Below, one piece after another: positions 5,900 to 13,952 of a DNA stretch of 15,636 nt. Under the pieces are notes generated by a model. It saw nothing but the letters and a program-made list of their open reading frames with translations, was not told the DNA's origin and did not search any database. Origin of the DNA: an uncultured Erysipelotrichaceae bacterium (lineage in GTDB: Bacteria; Bacillota_I; Bacilli_A; RF39; UBA660). Position 1 is the stretch's first letter. Each line of letters starts with the position of its first letter. The position numbers and the translations under genes were made by a program. The stretch is from assembly GCA_902772675.1 (NCBI GenBank), contig CACYBN010000096.1, positions 1-15,636 of the forward strand. Reading direction: 5' to 3'.

Positions 5900-8584
5900 A
5901 TGAAAAAATTAACAAGTACAGAAATAAGAAACTTATGGATGAAATATTTTACTGAAAAAGGACACAATGTTATGGAAAGTGCTCCTTTAGTTCCATATGA
6001 CGATGATAGTTTATTATTTGTAAATGCAGGTGTTACTCCATTAAAGAAGTATTTTGATGGATCTGTAGTACCTGAAAATAAAAGAATAGCAACAGTTCAA
6101 AAATGTATTAGAACTAATGATATAGAAAATGTTGGAGTTACTAAATCTCATCAAACTTTCTTTGAAATGATGGGTAACTTTTCAATCGGAGATTATTTTA
6201 AAGAAGAAGCTTTAGGATTTGCATATGATTTTTTAACAAGTCCAGATTGGTGTGATATACCAGTAGAAAAACTATATGCTACTGTATATATGGATGATGA
6301 AGATGCTAGAAATAGATGGATTGAATTAGGTTTACCTGAAGATCATATTATTAGATTAGAAGGTAATTTCTGGGAAATAGGAAGTGGTCCATGTGGACCT
6401 GATTCTGAAATATTCTTTGATAGAGGAGAAGAATATGATGAAGATGGAGATGCTTTAGAAAAATTCAAAAATGATGAGGATCAACAAAGATATCTAGAAA
6501 TCTGGAATAATGTTTTCTCTCAATATAATTCTACTCCAGGAGTAGATAGAAAAGATTATAAGGAATTACCACATAAGAATATAGATACTGGAGCTGGTCT
6601 TGAAAGATGGTGTTGTATATTCCAAGGAGTAGATTCTACATTTGATACAGATTTATTTGTTCCTATTATTAAAAGAATTGAAGAATTAACTGGTAAAACT
6701 TATAATGGTGAAAAGCCTTTTAAAGTTATAGCAGATCATATTAGAGCATGTACTATGGCTTTATCAGATGGTGCTGTATTTGAAAATAATGGTAGAGGTT
6801 ATGTACTTAGAAGATTACTTCGTAGAAGTGTAAGAATGGGTAAAAAATTAGGTATGAATGAACCATTCATGTATAAATTAGTTGATACAGTAGTAGAAAT
6901 AATGAAGGAATCATATCCTGAACTAGAAACTACTAAAGGAAATGTAAGAACTTTAATATTAGAAGAAGAAAAATTATTCCATAATACTTTAGCAGCAGGA
7001 GAAAGAAGATTAACTGAATTAATGAATGAAACTAAAGATAAGACTATAAGTGGATATGATGTATTTAAACTATATGATACTTATGGATTCCCTTATGAAT
7101 TAACTTTAGAATATATTGAAGAAGCTGGATATACTACATCTAAAGAAGAATTTGATAAATATATGGAAGAACAAAGAAAATTATCTAAAGATTCACATAA
7201 ACAAGAATCAGTTATGAATAGTCAAAATGAAGAATTATTAAATTGTAAAGTAGAAAGCGTTTTTGATTATAATGTAACTGAAATGGCATCTAAAGTAGTA
7301 GCTTTATTTAAAGATGGAAAATCAGTAGATACTCTTGATGATGAAGGATATGTAATCTTAGATAAGACTTGTTTCTATGCTACATCAGGTGGTCAAATTG
7401 CTGATAAGGGTGGAATGAAGAATTCTAAAACTAAAGTAAAAGTAGTTGATGTAATAAAAGCTCCAAATGGACAACATCTACATAAAGTAGAAATAGTTGA
7501 GGGTAATTTAAAACTTAATGAAGAAGTAGAAATTAAGATAATAGATGAAGCTAGAGAAAGAACTGCATGTAATCACTCTAGTACTCATATAATTCAAAAA
7601 TGTTTACAAACTGTCTTATCTGATAGAGTACATCAAGCTGGTAGTTATGTAGATCAATATCGTTTTAGATTTGATTTTACTTATACTGGTAAAATTACAG
7701 AAAATGAAATACTAGAAGTAGAAAAGATGGCTAATGATAAAATTAAAGAACATAATGATACTGTAATTAGAGAAATGAGTTTAGATGAAGCTAAAAAATT
7801 AGGGGCTATGGCATTATTCTCTGAAAAGTATAAAGATGTAGTTAGAGTAGTACAAATAGGAGATTCAATTGAATTATGTGGTGGTACTCATGTAAAAAAT
7901 ACTAGTGAAATAGGTAAACTTGCTTTATTAAAACTAGAGTCAAAAGGAAGTAACTTATATAGAATAGAGGGAGTTACTGGAGAAGATATAGAAAATGCAA
8001 TTAAAGAAACTATAAGTATTTATGTAATTGAAATTAAGAAACAATTAGATAAAGCTAAAGATATTATTGAAAAATCTGCTAGTTATGGTGAAGTATTAGA
8101 CTTTGATTTAGTACTAGATCAAGTAGCATTAGATTCATATAATGCAGTTATCTATAATAGAAATCAATTAGAATATGTAACTAATGAAGTTAGAAATCTA
8201 GAAAAGAAATTTAATGAAATTAAAGCAAAAGAAGCTGTATCTGATATAGATAAATATATTGATGATAAAGAAGAAGTAAATGGTATAAATGTAATACTAG
8301 AACGTACTGAAGGTCTAGATATTCAAAATATTAAATCTATATGTGATGCTATCAGTAACAAATTAGAAAATGCTTTTGTATTGTTTGCTAATGTAAATGG
8401 TGATAATGTTAATTTCATAGCTAGAAGTAATTCTAAGATAAATGCAGGTATGATGGTTAAGAAAGCAGCAGTTCGTTCTGAAGGAAATGGAGGAGGTTCT
8501 AATACCTTTGCTCAAGGTGGAGGAAAGACTTCAGAGCACATAGATGAAATATTTAAAGGTGTAAAAGAAGATATAAAGAAATAA
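5900..8584 (+). CDS. alaS: Alanyl-tRNA synthetase
   Basis: This class II synthetase charges tRNA-Ala with alanine in the cytoplasm and also edits mischarged Ser/Gly. The 894-residue length fits bacterial AlaRS. The N-terminal catalytic core opens with STEIRNLWMKYFTEKGH and SLLFVNAGVTPLKKYF. The motif 3 region GRGYVLRRLLRR is at 298-309. The editing domain has the zinc/active-site residues HSSTH (559-563) and CGGTH (660-664). The C-terminal DHHA1/C-Ala part ends with the Gly-rich GNGGGSNTFAQGGGK. The ATG at 5900 is chosen because the in-frame GTG at 5891 overlaps the AAGG SD (5888-5891). It follows the kinase-like gene by 1 nt and both sit behind the alanine-type T-box, so expression should rise when tRNA-Ala is uncharged. 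A terminator begins at the base after the stop. Confidence 0.97.
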   Translation: MKKLTSTEIRNLWMKYFTEKGHNVMESAPLVPYDDDSLLFVNAGVTPLKKYFDGSVVPENKRIATVQKCIRTNDIENVGVTKSHQTFFEMMGNFSIGDYFKEEALGFAYDFLTSPDWCDIPVEKLYATVYMDDEDARNRWIELGLPEDHIIRLEGNFWEIGSGPCGPDSEIFFDRGEEYDEDGDALEKFKNDEDQQRYLEIWNNVFSQYNSTPGVDRKDYKELPHKNIDTGAGLERWCCIFQGVDSTFDTDLFVPIIKRIEELTGKTYNGEKPFKVIADHIRACTMALSDGAVFENNGRGYVLRRLLRRSVRMGKKLGMNEPFMYKLVDTVVEIMKESYPELETTKGNVRTLILEEEKLFHNTLAAGERRLTELMNETKDKTISGYDVFKLYDTYGFPYELTLEYIEEAGYTTSKEEFDKYMEEQRKLSKDSHKQESVMNSQNEELLNCKVESVFDYNVTEMASKVVALFKDGKSVDTLDDEGYVILDKTCFYATSGGQIADKGGMKNSKTKVKVVDVIKAPNGQHLHKVEIVEGNLKLNEEVEIKIIDEARERTACNHSSTHIIQKCLQTVLSDRVHQAGSYVDQYRFRFDFTYTGKITENEILEVEKMANDKIKEHNDTVIREMSLDEAKKLGAMALFSEKYKDVVRVVQIGDSIELCGGTHVKNTSEIGKLALLKLESKGSNLYRIEGVTGEDIENAIKETISIYVIEIKKQLDKAKDIIEKSASYGEVLDFDLVLDQVALDSYNAVIYNRNQLEYVTNEVRNLEKKFNEIKAKEAVSDIDKYIDDKEEVNGINVILERTEGLDIQNIKSICDAISNKLENAFVLFANVNGDNVNFIARSNSKINAGMMVKKAAVRSEGNGGGSNTFAQGGGKTSEHIDEIFKGVKEDIKK

Positions 8585-8612
8585 AAGAAATTGTAAAATT
8601 TCTTTTTTCTTT
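8585..8612 (+). terminator. Intrinsic terminator after alaS
   Basis: AAGAAATT (8585-8592) and AATTTCTT (8597-8604) form a perfect 8-bp hairpin with a GTAA loop, running into a T-rich tail to 8612. It starts directly after the alaS stop codon. Confidence 0.85.
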
Positions 8613-8632
8613 GAGGTTTTATAATAATAATA

Positions 8633-8654
8633 TGTTAGAATTATAATCAGGAGG
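8633..8654 (+). promoter_or_regulatory. Extended -10 promoter plus SD for the CPBP protease gene
   Basis: TATGTTAGAAT gives TGT plus -10 TAGAAT (8636-8641), and AGGAGG at 8649-8654 is the SD for the ATG at 8661. A possible -35 TTGAGG (8611-8616) lies 19 nt upstream, right after the alaS terminator. The expected +1 near 8648 leaves a leader of about 13 nt that starts at the SD. A TATAAT at 8642-8647 is adjacent to the SD and less likely. Confidence 0.5.
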
Positions 8655-8660
8655 AATTAT

Positions 8661-10493
8661 ATGGAACTATCAAAGAAAAAGACTTATTTATTACTTATAT
8701 CTTTATTAATTATATGTGTAGAAATTATTTATTTTGGACTAAATAAGACTGATATATTTGAATTGGTTTATGGTTTATCTATAGCTATTATATCTATGAT
8801 TAGTATTTATTTATCAAAGAAGAATACTTTTGTTTATGCAGTAATATTATCAGTATATTCTTATTTAGGATCAGTTATTATGGCTTATTTATTAGCTATA
8901 AGTGGAATAATACTTAGTTTAATACCTACAAAAGAAGAAACTAAGTTAAGTAATTTTGTAAAAAACAAACCTATTTTGGCATCTTTTTGTTGTACTATTA
9001 TAGGGTTAGGTATCTTACATTATACCGTAGTAGTTGAATTTTTAGCATCATTAAGAGATGGTATTAATATGATGTGTGAATTACTAGCTATTATAGGATT
9101 AGTACTTTTAATTAAATTATGTAAAAAGATGAATATTATCAAAGATAGAGACTTTACTATTAAGGAATCTCTTGCTGTAGGTCTACCTGTAATATTATTT
9201 ATTATAATAATGACTTCATATCAATTAGTTAGTTATTCTTCATCAAATGAATTTTTACCTTTCTGGGAAATTTTTGCTACTTGTATGTTATATATATTCA
9301 TTGGTATATTTGAAGAATTATTAATGAGAGGTCTAGTTTTAAATGTATTAACTGATAAATATAATAAAACAGCTATAGGTATATGGGGATCATTAACTTT
9401 ATCTAGTTTGTTTTTTGGTCTTGCTCATTTAAATAATATTACTACTGGTGCATCATTTTTAGGTGTATTAGTTCAAGTTATAATGGCTACTGCTGCTGGA
9501 ATGTATTTCGGTGCTATATATTTAAGAACTAATAATATTTGGTTAGTATGTTTAATCCATGGATTTTGGGATTTAATGGCCTCTATAATGTTCTTATTTA
9601 AAGGAATAGAGTATGATTATGGAGAAATAATATCTGGTTATTCTACAAGTAATTTAATACCTGTATTTGGTTATTTATTCTTAACTATTTTCTTACTTAG
9701 AAAGAGTAAGATGAAAAAAATGATTGTTAAGAATAAAGGAGAAGAAATACCTAAAGATAAGAAGACTTTCTTTAGTGTCTTATTAAAAATAACATATATT
9801 ATATTAACTATTTTTGCAGTAGTAATAGGTATAAGTGTTTTGTTTGCTCCTTCTTTAATAAATGAAAAAGCAATAGAAAAATATAATGAATTAATGAAAG
9901 ATTACGATTATCAATATGAAGGTAATTTCTTGTTTACTAAAGATACTAAGTTTACTGAATTAAATCCAGAAATAAAGATGTTACTAGTTTTAGAAAGTCA
10001 AAATGATAAAGAAGATTTTTCAGTTGCTAAAGAATATGTAGATGATAAATATAAAGAATTATATAATGAAGAAGTAAAAGACTATGTTGCAGTTAGAATT
10101 GATGCTACTACTAATTGTAATTATTCTAATAATGAATATAAATGTAAGAAAATTGCAAATAATAAGACTTTTAATACTAAAGTATATACTGGTATTAAAA
10201 ATATAAGAGTAGATTATCAAAAAGAAAAAGTTTATGTAGATATATATTATTTATTAGAAGAAGAGAGTAGTAAATCTATATATGGAGATTCTGCTATGAC
10301 TAAAACTCTTTATACTAATACTAGTATTAGTGAAATAACTAAAGTTAAATATGATGAAAAAGATTCATATAATAAAGAGTTTTTTGATTCTATAGATAAG
10401 AAATCTACTTATACTTTAGAACTTGATATAGATCCTAATACATCTGATTTATCTTATTCTAGTATAAGTAATTTAGATAATAAAAATTCATAG
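8661..10493 (+). CDS. CPBP family intramembrane metalloprotease with C-terminal extracytoplasmic domain
   Basis: This multi-pass protein belongs to the CPBP/Abi (CAAX-protease-like, Rce1-related) family. The catalytic signatures are present: EELLMR (Glu218, Glu219, Arg223), FFGLAH (His256) and LIHGFWD (His300, Asp304). Many hydrophobic segments fill residues 8-345. After a basic loop (345-370) a further TM helix at about 371-396 leads into about 210 polar residues (400-610) with Asp/Glu/Lys/Asn-rich, beta-like segments; by charge placement this part probably lies outside the membrane. Typical CPBP proteins are about 200-350 residues, so the tail is an added domain that I do not recognise. The gene has its own promoter and terminator and appears monocistronic. 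Roles of CPBP proteins include bacteriocin self-immunity and membrane-protein processing; which applies here is unknown. Confidence 0.85.
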   Translation: MELSKKKTYLLLISLLIICVEIIYFGLNKTDIFELVYGLSIAIISMISIYLSKKNTFVYAVILSVYSYLGSVIMAYLLAISGIILSLIPTKEETKLSNFVKNKPILASFCCTIIGLGILHYTVVVEFLASLRDGINMMCELLAIIGLVLLIKLCKKMNIIKDRDFTIKESLAVGLPVILFIIIMTSYQLVSYSSSNEFLPFWEIFATCMLYIFIGIFEELLMRGLVLNVLTDKYNKTAIGIWGSLTLSSLFFGLAHLNNITTGASFLGVLVQVIMATAAGMYFGAIYLRTNNIWLVCLIHGFWDLMASIMFLFKGIEYDYGEIISGYSTSNLIPVFGYLFLTIFLLRKSKMKKMIVKNKGEEIPKDKKTFFSVLLKITYIILTIFAVVIGISVLFAPSLINEKAIEKYNELMKDYDYQYEGNFLFTKDTKFTELNPEIKMLLVLESQNDKEDFSVAKEYVDDKYKELYNEEVKDYVAVRIDATTNCNYSNNEYKCKKIANNKTFNTKVYTGIKNIRVDYQKEKVYVDIYYLLEEESSKSIYGDSAMTKTLYTNTSISEITKVKYDEKDSYNKEFFDSIDKKSTYTLELDIDPNTSDLSYSSISNLDNKNS

Positions 10494-10513
10494 TCAAACT
10501 ATGAATTTTTTTT
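10482..10513 (+). terminator. Intrinsic terminator overlapping the CPBP gene stop
   Basis: AAAAATTCATAG (10482-10493) pairs perfectly with CTATGAATTTTT (10499-10510) around a 5-nt loop, followed by further T residues to 10513. The TAG stop codon (10491-10493) is the top of the 5' arm, so the last four codons of the gene double as terminator stem. Confidence 0.85.
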
Positions 10514-10519
10514 AATATA

Positions 10520-10543
10520 TGTTAAGATTAAATTAATGGTGAT
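10520..10543 (+). promoter_or_regulatory. Extended -10 promoter plus GGTGAT SD for holA
   Basis: TATGTTAAGAT gives TGT plus -10 TAAGAT (10523-10528), about 10 nt after the preceding terminator. GGTGAT at 10538-10543, complementary to ATCACC in the anti-SD end of 16S rRNA, is 3 nt before the ATG at 10547. The expected +1 is near 10535, giving a leader of about 12 nt. Confidence 0.5.
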
Positions 10544-10546
10544 TGT

Positions 10547-11473
10547 ATGAATACATTATATTTAATTATATCTAACGATGAAATCACTATAAAAACAAGA
10601 ATTAGTGATATTTTAAAAAAACATAAATTAGATAATGAAATTATTAAAATTGATTTAGAAGATAATCCTATAGATAATTTATTAGAAGAACTAGATACTT
10701 ATAGTTTATTCGATGAAACTAAAGCAGTAGTTGGATATAATGCATCTTTCTTATCGTCCAGTAAGAAAATAGATAATGATAGTATTGATCTATTAGAAAA
10801 ATATATAAATAATCCTAGTAATAATATAATGATATTAGTTACTGATAAAATAGATTCTAAAAAGAAAATAGTTAAATTATTAAAAGAAAAAGCTGATGTC
10901 TTAGAAGAAGAAATTAGCTCTAAAACAATTATTACTAATAATTTAGAAGACTATAAGATGGATATAAATACTATTAATTATTTAGTTACTTATTGTGATG
11001 GAAATAATGAAAAGATTATAAATGAATTAAATAAATTAAAATTATATAAAATGGATGAAAAAATTATTACAAAAGAAGATATTGAAAATATAGTATTAAA
11101 AACTGTAAGTGATAATATATTTAATTTAGTAGATGCTATATGTCTAAGAGAAAAAACTAAAGCTTTTAATATATATAAAGAGTTAATATCTAATGGAGAA
11201 GAAATAATTAAAATTATTTCAGTTTTAGAAGAACAATTTAGAATTATGTATAATGGAAGATTACTATTAAAAGATAATAGAATGTCTAATGATGAGGCTG
11301 CTAAAGTATTAGGAGTTCATCCATATAGATTTAAAAAGGCAATTGAGGCCAGTAGATTAGAAAGTATTAAATCTATATTTAATAAATTATATGATTTAAC
11401 AGGAATAGAGGTAGATATTAAGACAGGTAATAATCCTTTTATTTCTTTTGAATTATTTATTTGTTCTTTATAG
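10547..11473 (+). CDS. holA: DNA polymerase III subunit delta
   Basis: This is the delta (clamp-loader wrench) subunit, which opens the beta sliding clamp during DnaN loading in the replisome. The 308 residues are slightly shorter than the usual 330-345. The N-terminal segment (NTLYLIISNDEITIKTRISDILKK) matches the family opening, where an inactive P-loop-like fold fetches the clamp. The middle YCDGNNEKIINELNKLKLY corresponds to the conserved Gly-Asn...Glu-Leu-x-Lys-Leu helix. The C-terminal collar domain shows VLEEQFRIMYNGRLLLK and the VLGVHPYRFKKAIE helix typical of HolA. It has its own promoter, and gpsA follows 38 nt downstream without a terminator, so the two are probably one unit. The identification rests on motif pattern; the family is poorly conserved. 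Confidence 0.87.
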   Translation: MNTLYLIISNDEITIKTRISDILKKHKLDNEIIKIDLEDNPIDNLLEELDTYSLFDETKAVVGYNASFLSSSKKIDNDSIDLLEKYINNPSNNIMILVTDKIDSKKKIVKLLKEKADVLEEEISSKTIITNNLEDYKMDINTINYLVTYCDGNNEKIINELNKLKLYKMDEKIITKEDIENIVLKTVSDNIFNLVDAICLREKTKAFNIYKELISNGEEIIKIISVLEEQFRIMYNGRLLLKDNRMSNDEAAKVLGVHPYRFKKAIEASRLESIKSIFNKLYDLTGIEVDIKTGNNPFISFELFICSL

Positions 11474-11511
11474 ATTTATATATAAATATTAATTAATGAG
11501 GTGAATATAAA

Positions 11512-12489
11512 ATGAATGTTTCTATTATAGGTACAGGTGCTTATGGTATTGCTTTATCTTTAATGTTTTATAAGAATAATTGTAAAATTAAGATGTGGAA
11601 TAAGTTTGAAGATAAAGTAGAATTATTAACTAAAGAAAGAGAGAATAAAGAAAAACTACCTGGAGTTAGAATACCAGAAGGTATAGAATTTTATTCTGAT
11701 ATGAAAAAATGTGTTGAAGGAACTGATTTAATAGTTATTGCAGTACCAGCTGGTTTTGTTGATACTGTTAGTAGTGAACTTAAATATATAATTAAACCTA
11801 ATCAACATATTTGTATTGCATCAAAAGGTATAGAAAGAGATACTTGTTCTTTTGTATATGATATTTTATCTAGATATATAGATACTGATCAAATAGCAGT
11901 TATTTCTGGACCATCTTTTGCTGTAGATATAGTTACTAATTGTCCAATTGGATTATCATTAGCTACTACAAATGAAGAAACTGAAGAATTAATGAAGAAA
12001 ACTCTTCAAAATGATATGTTAAAATTAAGAACTACTAAAGATATTTTAGGAGTAGAACTATGTGGTTCAATTAAAAATGTTATTGCTATAGCAGCAGGTA
12101 TTCTTGATGGTATGGGATATCCTGAATCTACTCAAGCAATGTTTATTACAGAATCATTAAATGATATTAAGAACTTAATAGATGCTTTAGGTGGAGATAG
12201 AAAGACTATTCTTTCATTTGCAGGTTTTGGAGATTTATTATTAACGTCTACTTCTAAAAAATCACGTAACTTTACTTTTGGACATTTATTAGGTAGTAAA
12301 GCTCCTAAAGAAGAAGTAAATAATTATATGAATAATACTACTATTGAAGGTCTTTATACATTACAATCTATTTATAAATTATTAAGAGATAAACAAGTAG
12401 AAATGCCAATTATAGATTTAATATATGATATTATATATAAAGATAAAGATCCTAATTCATTAGCTAAATTTTTAATAGAGAAAGACTAA
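11512..12489 (+). CDS. gpsA: Glycerol-3-phosphate dehydrogenase [NAD(P)+]
   Basis: This enzyme reduces dihydroxyacetone phosphate to sn-glycerol-3-phosphate, the backbone precursor for membrane phospholipids, in the cytoplasm. The 325-residue length is normal. The Rossmann motif is GTGAYG at 7-12. IASKGIE (102-108) and SGPSFAVDI (132-140) are family signatures. Lys188 in CGSIKNVIAIAAG (184-196) matches the catalytic lysine. AGFGDLLLTSTSKKSRNF (237-254) corresponds to the conserved GLGDL...SRN block. The usual TRG in the helix after the catalytic lysine reads TES (213-215), a divergence from most GpsA that I note without a functional reading. GAGGTGA (11498-11504) precedes the ATG by 7 nt. The stop codon lies in the loop of a terminator hairpin. 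Confidence 0.95.
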   Translation: MNVSIIGTGAYGIALSLMFYKNNCKIKMWNKFEDKVELLTKERENKEKLPGVRIPEGIEFYSDMKKCVEGTDLIVIAVPAGFVDTVSSELKYIIKPNQHICIASKGIERDTCSFVYDILSRYIDTDQIAVISGPSFAVDIVTNCPIGLSLATTNEETEELMKKTLQNDMLKLRTTKDILGVELCGSIKNVIAIAAGILDGMGYPESTQAMFITESLNDIKNLIDALGGDRKTILSFAGFGDLLLTSTSKKSRNFTFGHLLGSKAPKEEVNNYMNNTTIEGLYTLQSIYKLLRDKQVEMPIIDLIYDIIYKDKDPNSLAKFLIEKD

Positions 12490-12511
12490 AAAATCTTTCT
12501 CTTTTATTTTT
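12477..12511 (+). terminator. Intrinsic terminator overlapping the gpsA stop
   Basis: AGAGAAAGA (12477-12485) pairs with TCTTTCTCT (12494-12502) around an 8-nt loop that contains the TAA stop codon (12487-12489). A T-rich tail follows to 12511 and runs straight into the next promoter. Confidence 0.82.
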
Positions 12512-12515
12512 ATAA

Positions 12516-12537
12516 TGATAAAATAACCTTAGGTGAT
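12516..12537 (+). promoter_or_regulatory. Extended -10 promoter plus AGGTGAT SD
   Basis: TGATAAAAT at 12516-12524 has -10 TAAAAT with TG one base upstream; the terminator T-tract lies just before it and no -35 is visible. AGGTGAT at 12531-12537 is the SD for the ATG at 12542. The -10 ends 17 nt before the ATG, so the expected +1 (about 12531) is the first base of the SD. Confidence 0.5.
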
Positions 12538-12541
12538 ATAT

Positions 12542-13084
12542 ATGTTTAAGAAATTATTTATTATACTCATTATGATCTTTAGCTTTACTATTGTTCATGC
12601 AGAAGTTCTAAGTACTAATGAAGTATCTAAGATATTAAAAGAAAAAGATTTTGAAGTAGAGGTATCTAAAGGTGTATTAACTGCATCTAAAGTTAAAAAT
12701 AAGAATTCTTCGATTGAAATATCTTATACTGCGAATAATTCATCACAAAATTTAAAAGATTGGTATGATGAATTAAAAAATAATAAAAATATAACTTTTA
12801 GTGAAGATAAACTTATTGAAAAAAAAGATGCTACTTATTTAGTTGGAACTGTTACTGAATCAGATGGAGCTAAATTCTATATATATAGTTATCAAGAAGA
12901 TAAAGCTTTACTAATTGGTTATGCAATGGGAGATTCTAAAGATGAATTATACGATATTATGGATGATATGGGATTTGCTTATGAAAAGGATTATTCTTCA
13001 TTAATTCTAATATTATTTATAGTAATAGTAGTTGGTTCTATAATAGGATTACTTATATATAATAAGAATAAAAAGTCTAGTTAA
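12542..13084 (+). CDS. Exported protein with signal peptide and C-terminal membrane anchor, unknown function
   Basis: I do not recognise a family. The 180-residue product begins with a Sec signal peptide (core about 5-18, likely cleavage after VHA at 20). An extracytoplasmic domain of about 130 residues follows, rich in Lys/Asp/Ser, with segments such as ISYTANNSSQNLKDWYDELK and ATYLVGTVTESDGAKFYIYSYQ that suggest an alternating helix/strand fold. Residues about 152-173 form a C-terminal TM helix, followed by a short basic tail NKNKKSS, giving a type I topology. The ATG at 12542 is chosen because the in-frame GTG at 12533 lies inside the AGGTGAT SD. The gene has its own promoter and terminator, and it sits directly upstream of the two-component pair; a role as sensor partner or target would be speculation. 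Confidence 0.82.
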   Translation: MFKKLFIILIMIFSFTIVHAEVLSTNEVSKILKEKDFEVEVSKGVLTASKVKNKNSSIEISYTANNSSQNLKDWYDELKNNKNITFSEDKLIEKKDATYLVGTVTESDGAKFYIYSYQEDKALLIGYAMGDSKDELYDIMDDMGFAYEKDYSSLILILFIVIVVGSIIGLLIYNKNKKSS

Positions 13085-13101
13085 TAGACTTTTTAATTTT
13101 T
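13070..13101 (+). terminator. Intrinsic terminator overlapping the stop of the exported-protein gene
   Basis: AAAAAGTCTA (13070-13079) pairs with TAGACTTTTT (13085-13094) around the 5-nt loop GTTAA, whose last three bases are the TAA stop (13082-13084). A second T-run extends to 13101. The final codons are thus part of the stem. Confidence 0.87.
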
Positions 13102-13213
13102 ACATAATTTCCCATAGAATTTTAAAATTTTTTCTATATTTGAGTTGTATACTTATATCATAGAAAGGAAGTGATAACATAAGATAGAAAAAACTTAACA
13201 TACAAAATTAAAA

Positions 13214-13237
13214 TTATTCCATAAATAAATTTATTCC
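13214..13237 (+). repeat. Direct repeat upstream of the response-regulator promoter
   Basis: TTATTCC occurs at 13214-13220 and again at 13231-13237, 17 nt start to start, in a 165-bp gap (13102-13266) that otherwise shows no gene. The copies lie about 45-70 nt upstream of the expected transcription start near 13282. Paired direct repeats at this distance are the usual form of OmpR-family operator sites, so autoregulation is possible; the match is short and the region is very AT-rich. Confidence 0.3.
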
Positions 13238-13266
13238 TATTACGAACTAAAACTTATATAAAAATA

Positions 13267-13288
13267 TGCTAAAATAGAAACAGGTGAT
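13267..13288 (+). promoter_or_regulatory. Extended -10 promoter plus AGGTGAT SD for the two-component operon
   Basis: TATGCTAAAAT gives TGC plus -10 TAAAAT (13270-13275). No -35 is visible at the expected 13247-13252, which would suit an activator-dependent promoter. AGGTGAT (13282-13288) is the SD for the ATG at 13293, 17 nt after the -10, so the expected +1 coincides with the first SD base. Confidence 0.55.
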
Positions 13289-13292
13289 AGAA

Positions 13293-13952
13293 ATGTACAA
13301 AATAGCTTTAGTAGAAGATGAATTAGATTTATCTAATTTAATTAAAAGATATTTAGAAAAAGAAGGATATGAAGTATTTCAATTTGAAGAAGGAAGAAAA
13401 GCCTTAGAATTTATTGATAAAGGTATTGATTTATGGATCCTTGATATTATGCTTGCAGATGACGTATCTGGTTATGATATTCTTAAAGAAATAAAGAGTA
13501 AAAATAATAATATTCCCGTTATTTTTACCTCTGCAAGAGATAAAGATATAGATAAGATAATTGGATTAGAGTTAGGAAGTGATGACTATTTAGCTAAACC
13601 ATTTTCTACTAAAGAACTTGTACTAAGAGTTAATAATCTGTTAAAGAGGGTATATAAGAATTCTAATACTGATTTGATTATATATGATAAGTATAAGATA
13701 GATATAAATAAAAGATTAGTAATTGAAGATGATAAAGAAATAAAACTTACAACTTTAGAATTTGATTTATTAAAATTATTAATTACTAATATGAATAAAG
13801 TTTATTCTAGAGATGAAATACTTAATCATGTGTGGGGAGAAGATTATTTTGGAAGTGATAGAGCAGCTGATGATTTAATACGTAGATTGAGAAAGAAAAT
13901 GCCTAAGTTAAATATTAATACTATATATGGATATGGATATAGATTATCATGA
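13293..13952 (+). CDS. OmpR/PhoB-family response regulator, CssR-like
   Basis: This DNA-binding response regulator has 219 residues. The receiver domain (1-118) has the acidic pair Glu8/Asp9, phospho-acceptor Asp51 in LWILDIML, Ser80 in the Thr/Ser position and Lys102 in AKPF. A winged-helix DNA-binding domain (about 125-219) shows LTTLEFDLLKLL, VYSRDEILNHVWGEDY and the terminal YGYGYRL. The segments LWILDIML, PVIFTSARDKDIDKIIGLELGSDDY and AKPF closely resemble Bacillus CssR as I recall it, which responds to secretion stress and misfolded exported proteins. The loop after Asp51 reads ADDVSGY, where most relatives have P-x-x-D-G, so it lacks the proline and is one residue longer. The ATG at 13293 is chosen because the GTG at 13284 lies inside the SD. 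It overlaps the kinase gene by 4 nt (ATGA). Confidence 0.92.
   Translation: MYKIALVEDELDLSNLIKRYLEKEGYEVFQFEEGRKALEFIDKGIDLWILDIMLADDVSGYDILKEIKSKNNNIPVIFTSARDKDIDKIIGLELGSDDYLAKPFSTKELVLRVNNLLKRVYKNSNTDLIIYDKYKIDINKRLVIEDDKEIKLTTLEFDLLKLLITNMNKVYSRDEILNHVWGEDYFGSDRAADDLIRRLRKKMPKLNINTIYGYGYRLS

Noticed and set aside
11474..11487. Perfect 14-bp palindrome ATTTATATATAAAT between holA and gpsA
   Set aside because: Pure AT, no T-run after it and no known operator match; likely composition. It is not called a terminator, so holA-gpsA is treated as one unit.
13114..13137. Inverted repeat ATAGAA/TTCTAT around an AT-only core, considered as a second terminator or operator
   Set aside because: It contains almost only A and T, has no separate T-run, and such repeats are expected by chance at this composition.
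13164..13190. SD-like AAAGGAAGTGAT in the gap before the response regulator, suggesting a small gene
   Set aside because: No ATG follows at a suitable distance, and the only candidate GTG frame (13171) stops after three codons. It may be an eroded gene start or chance; nothing supports a product.
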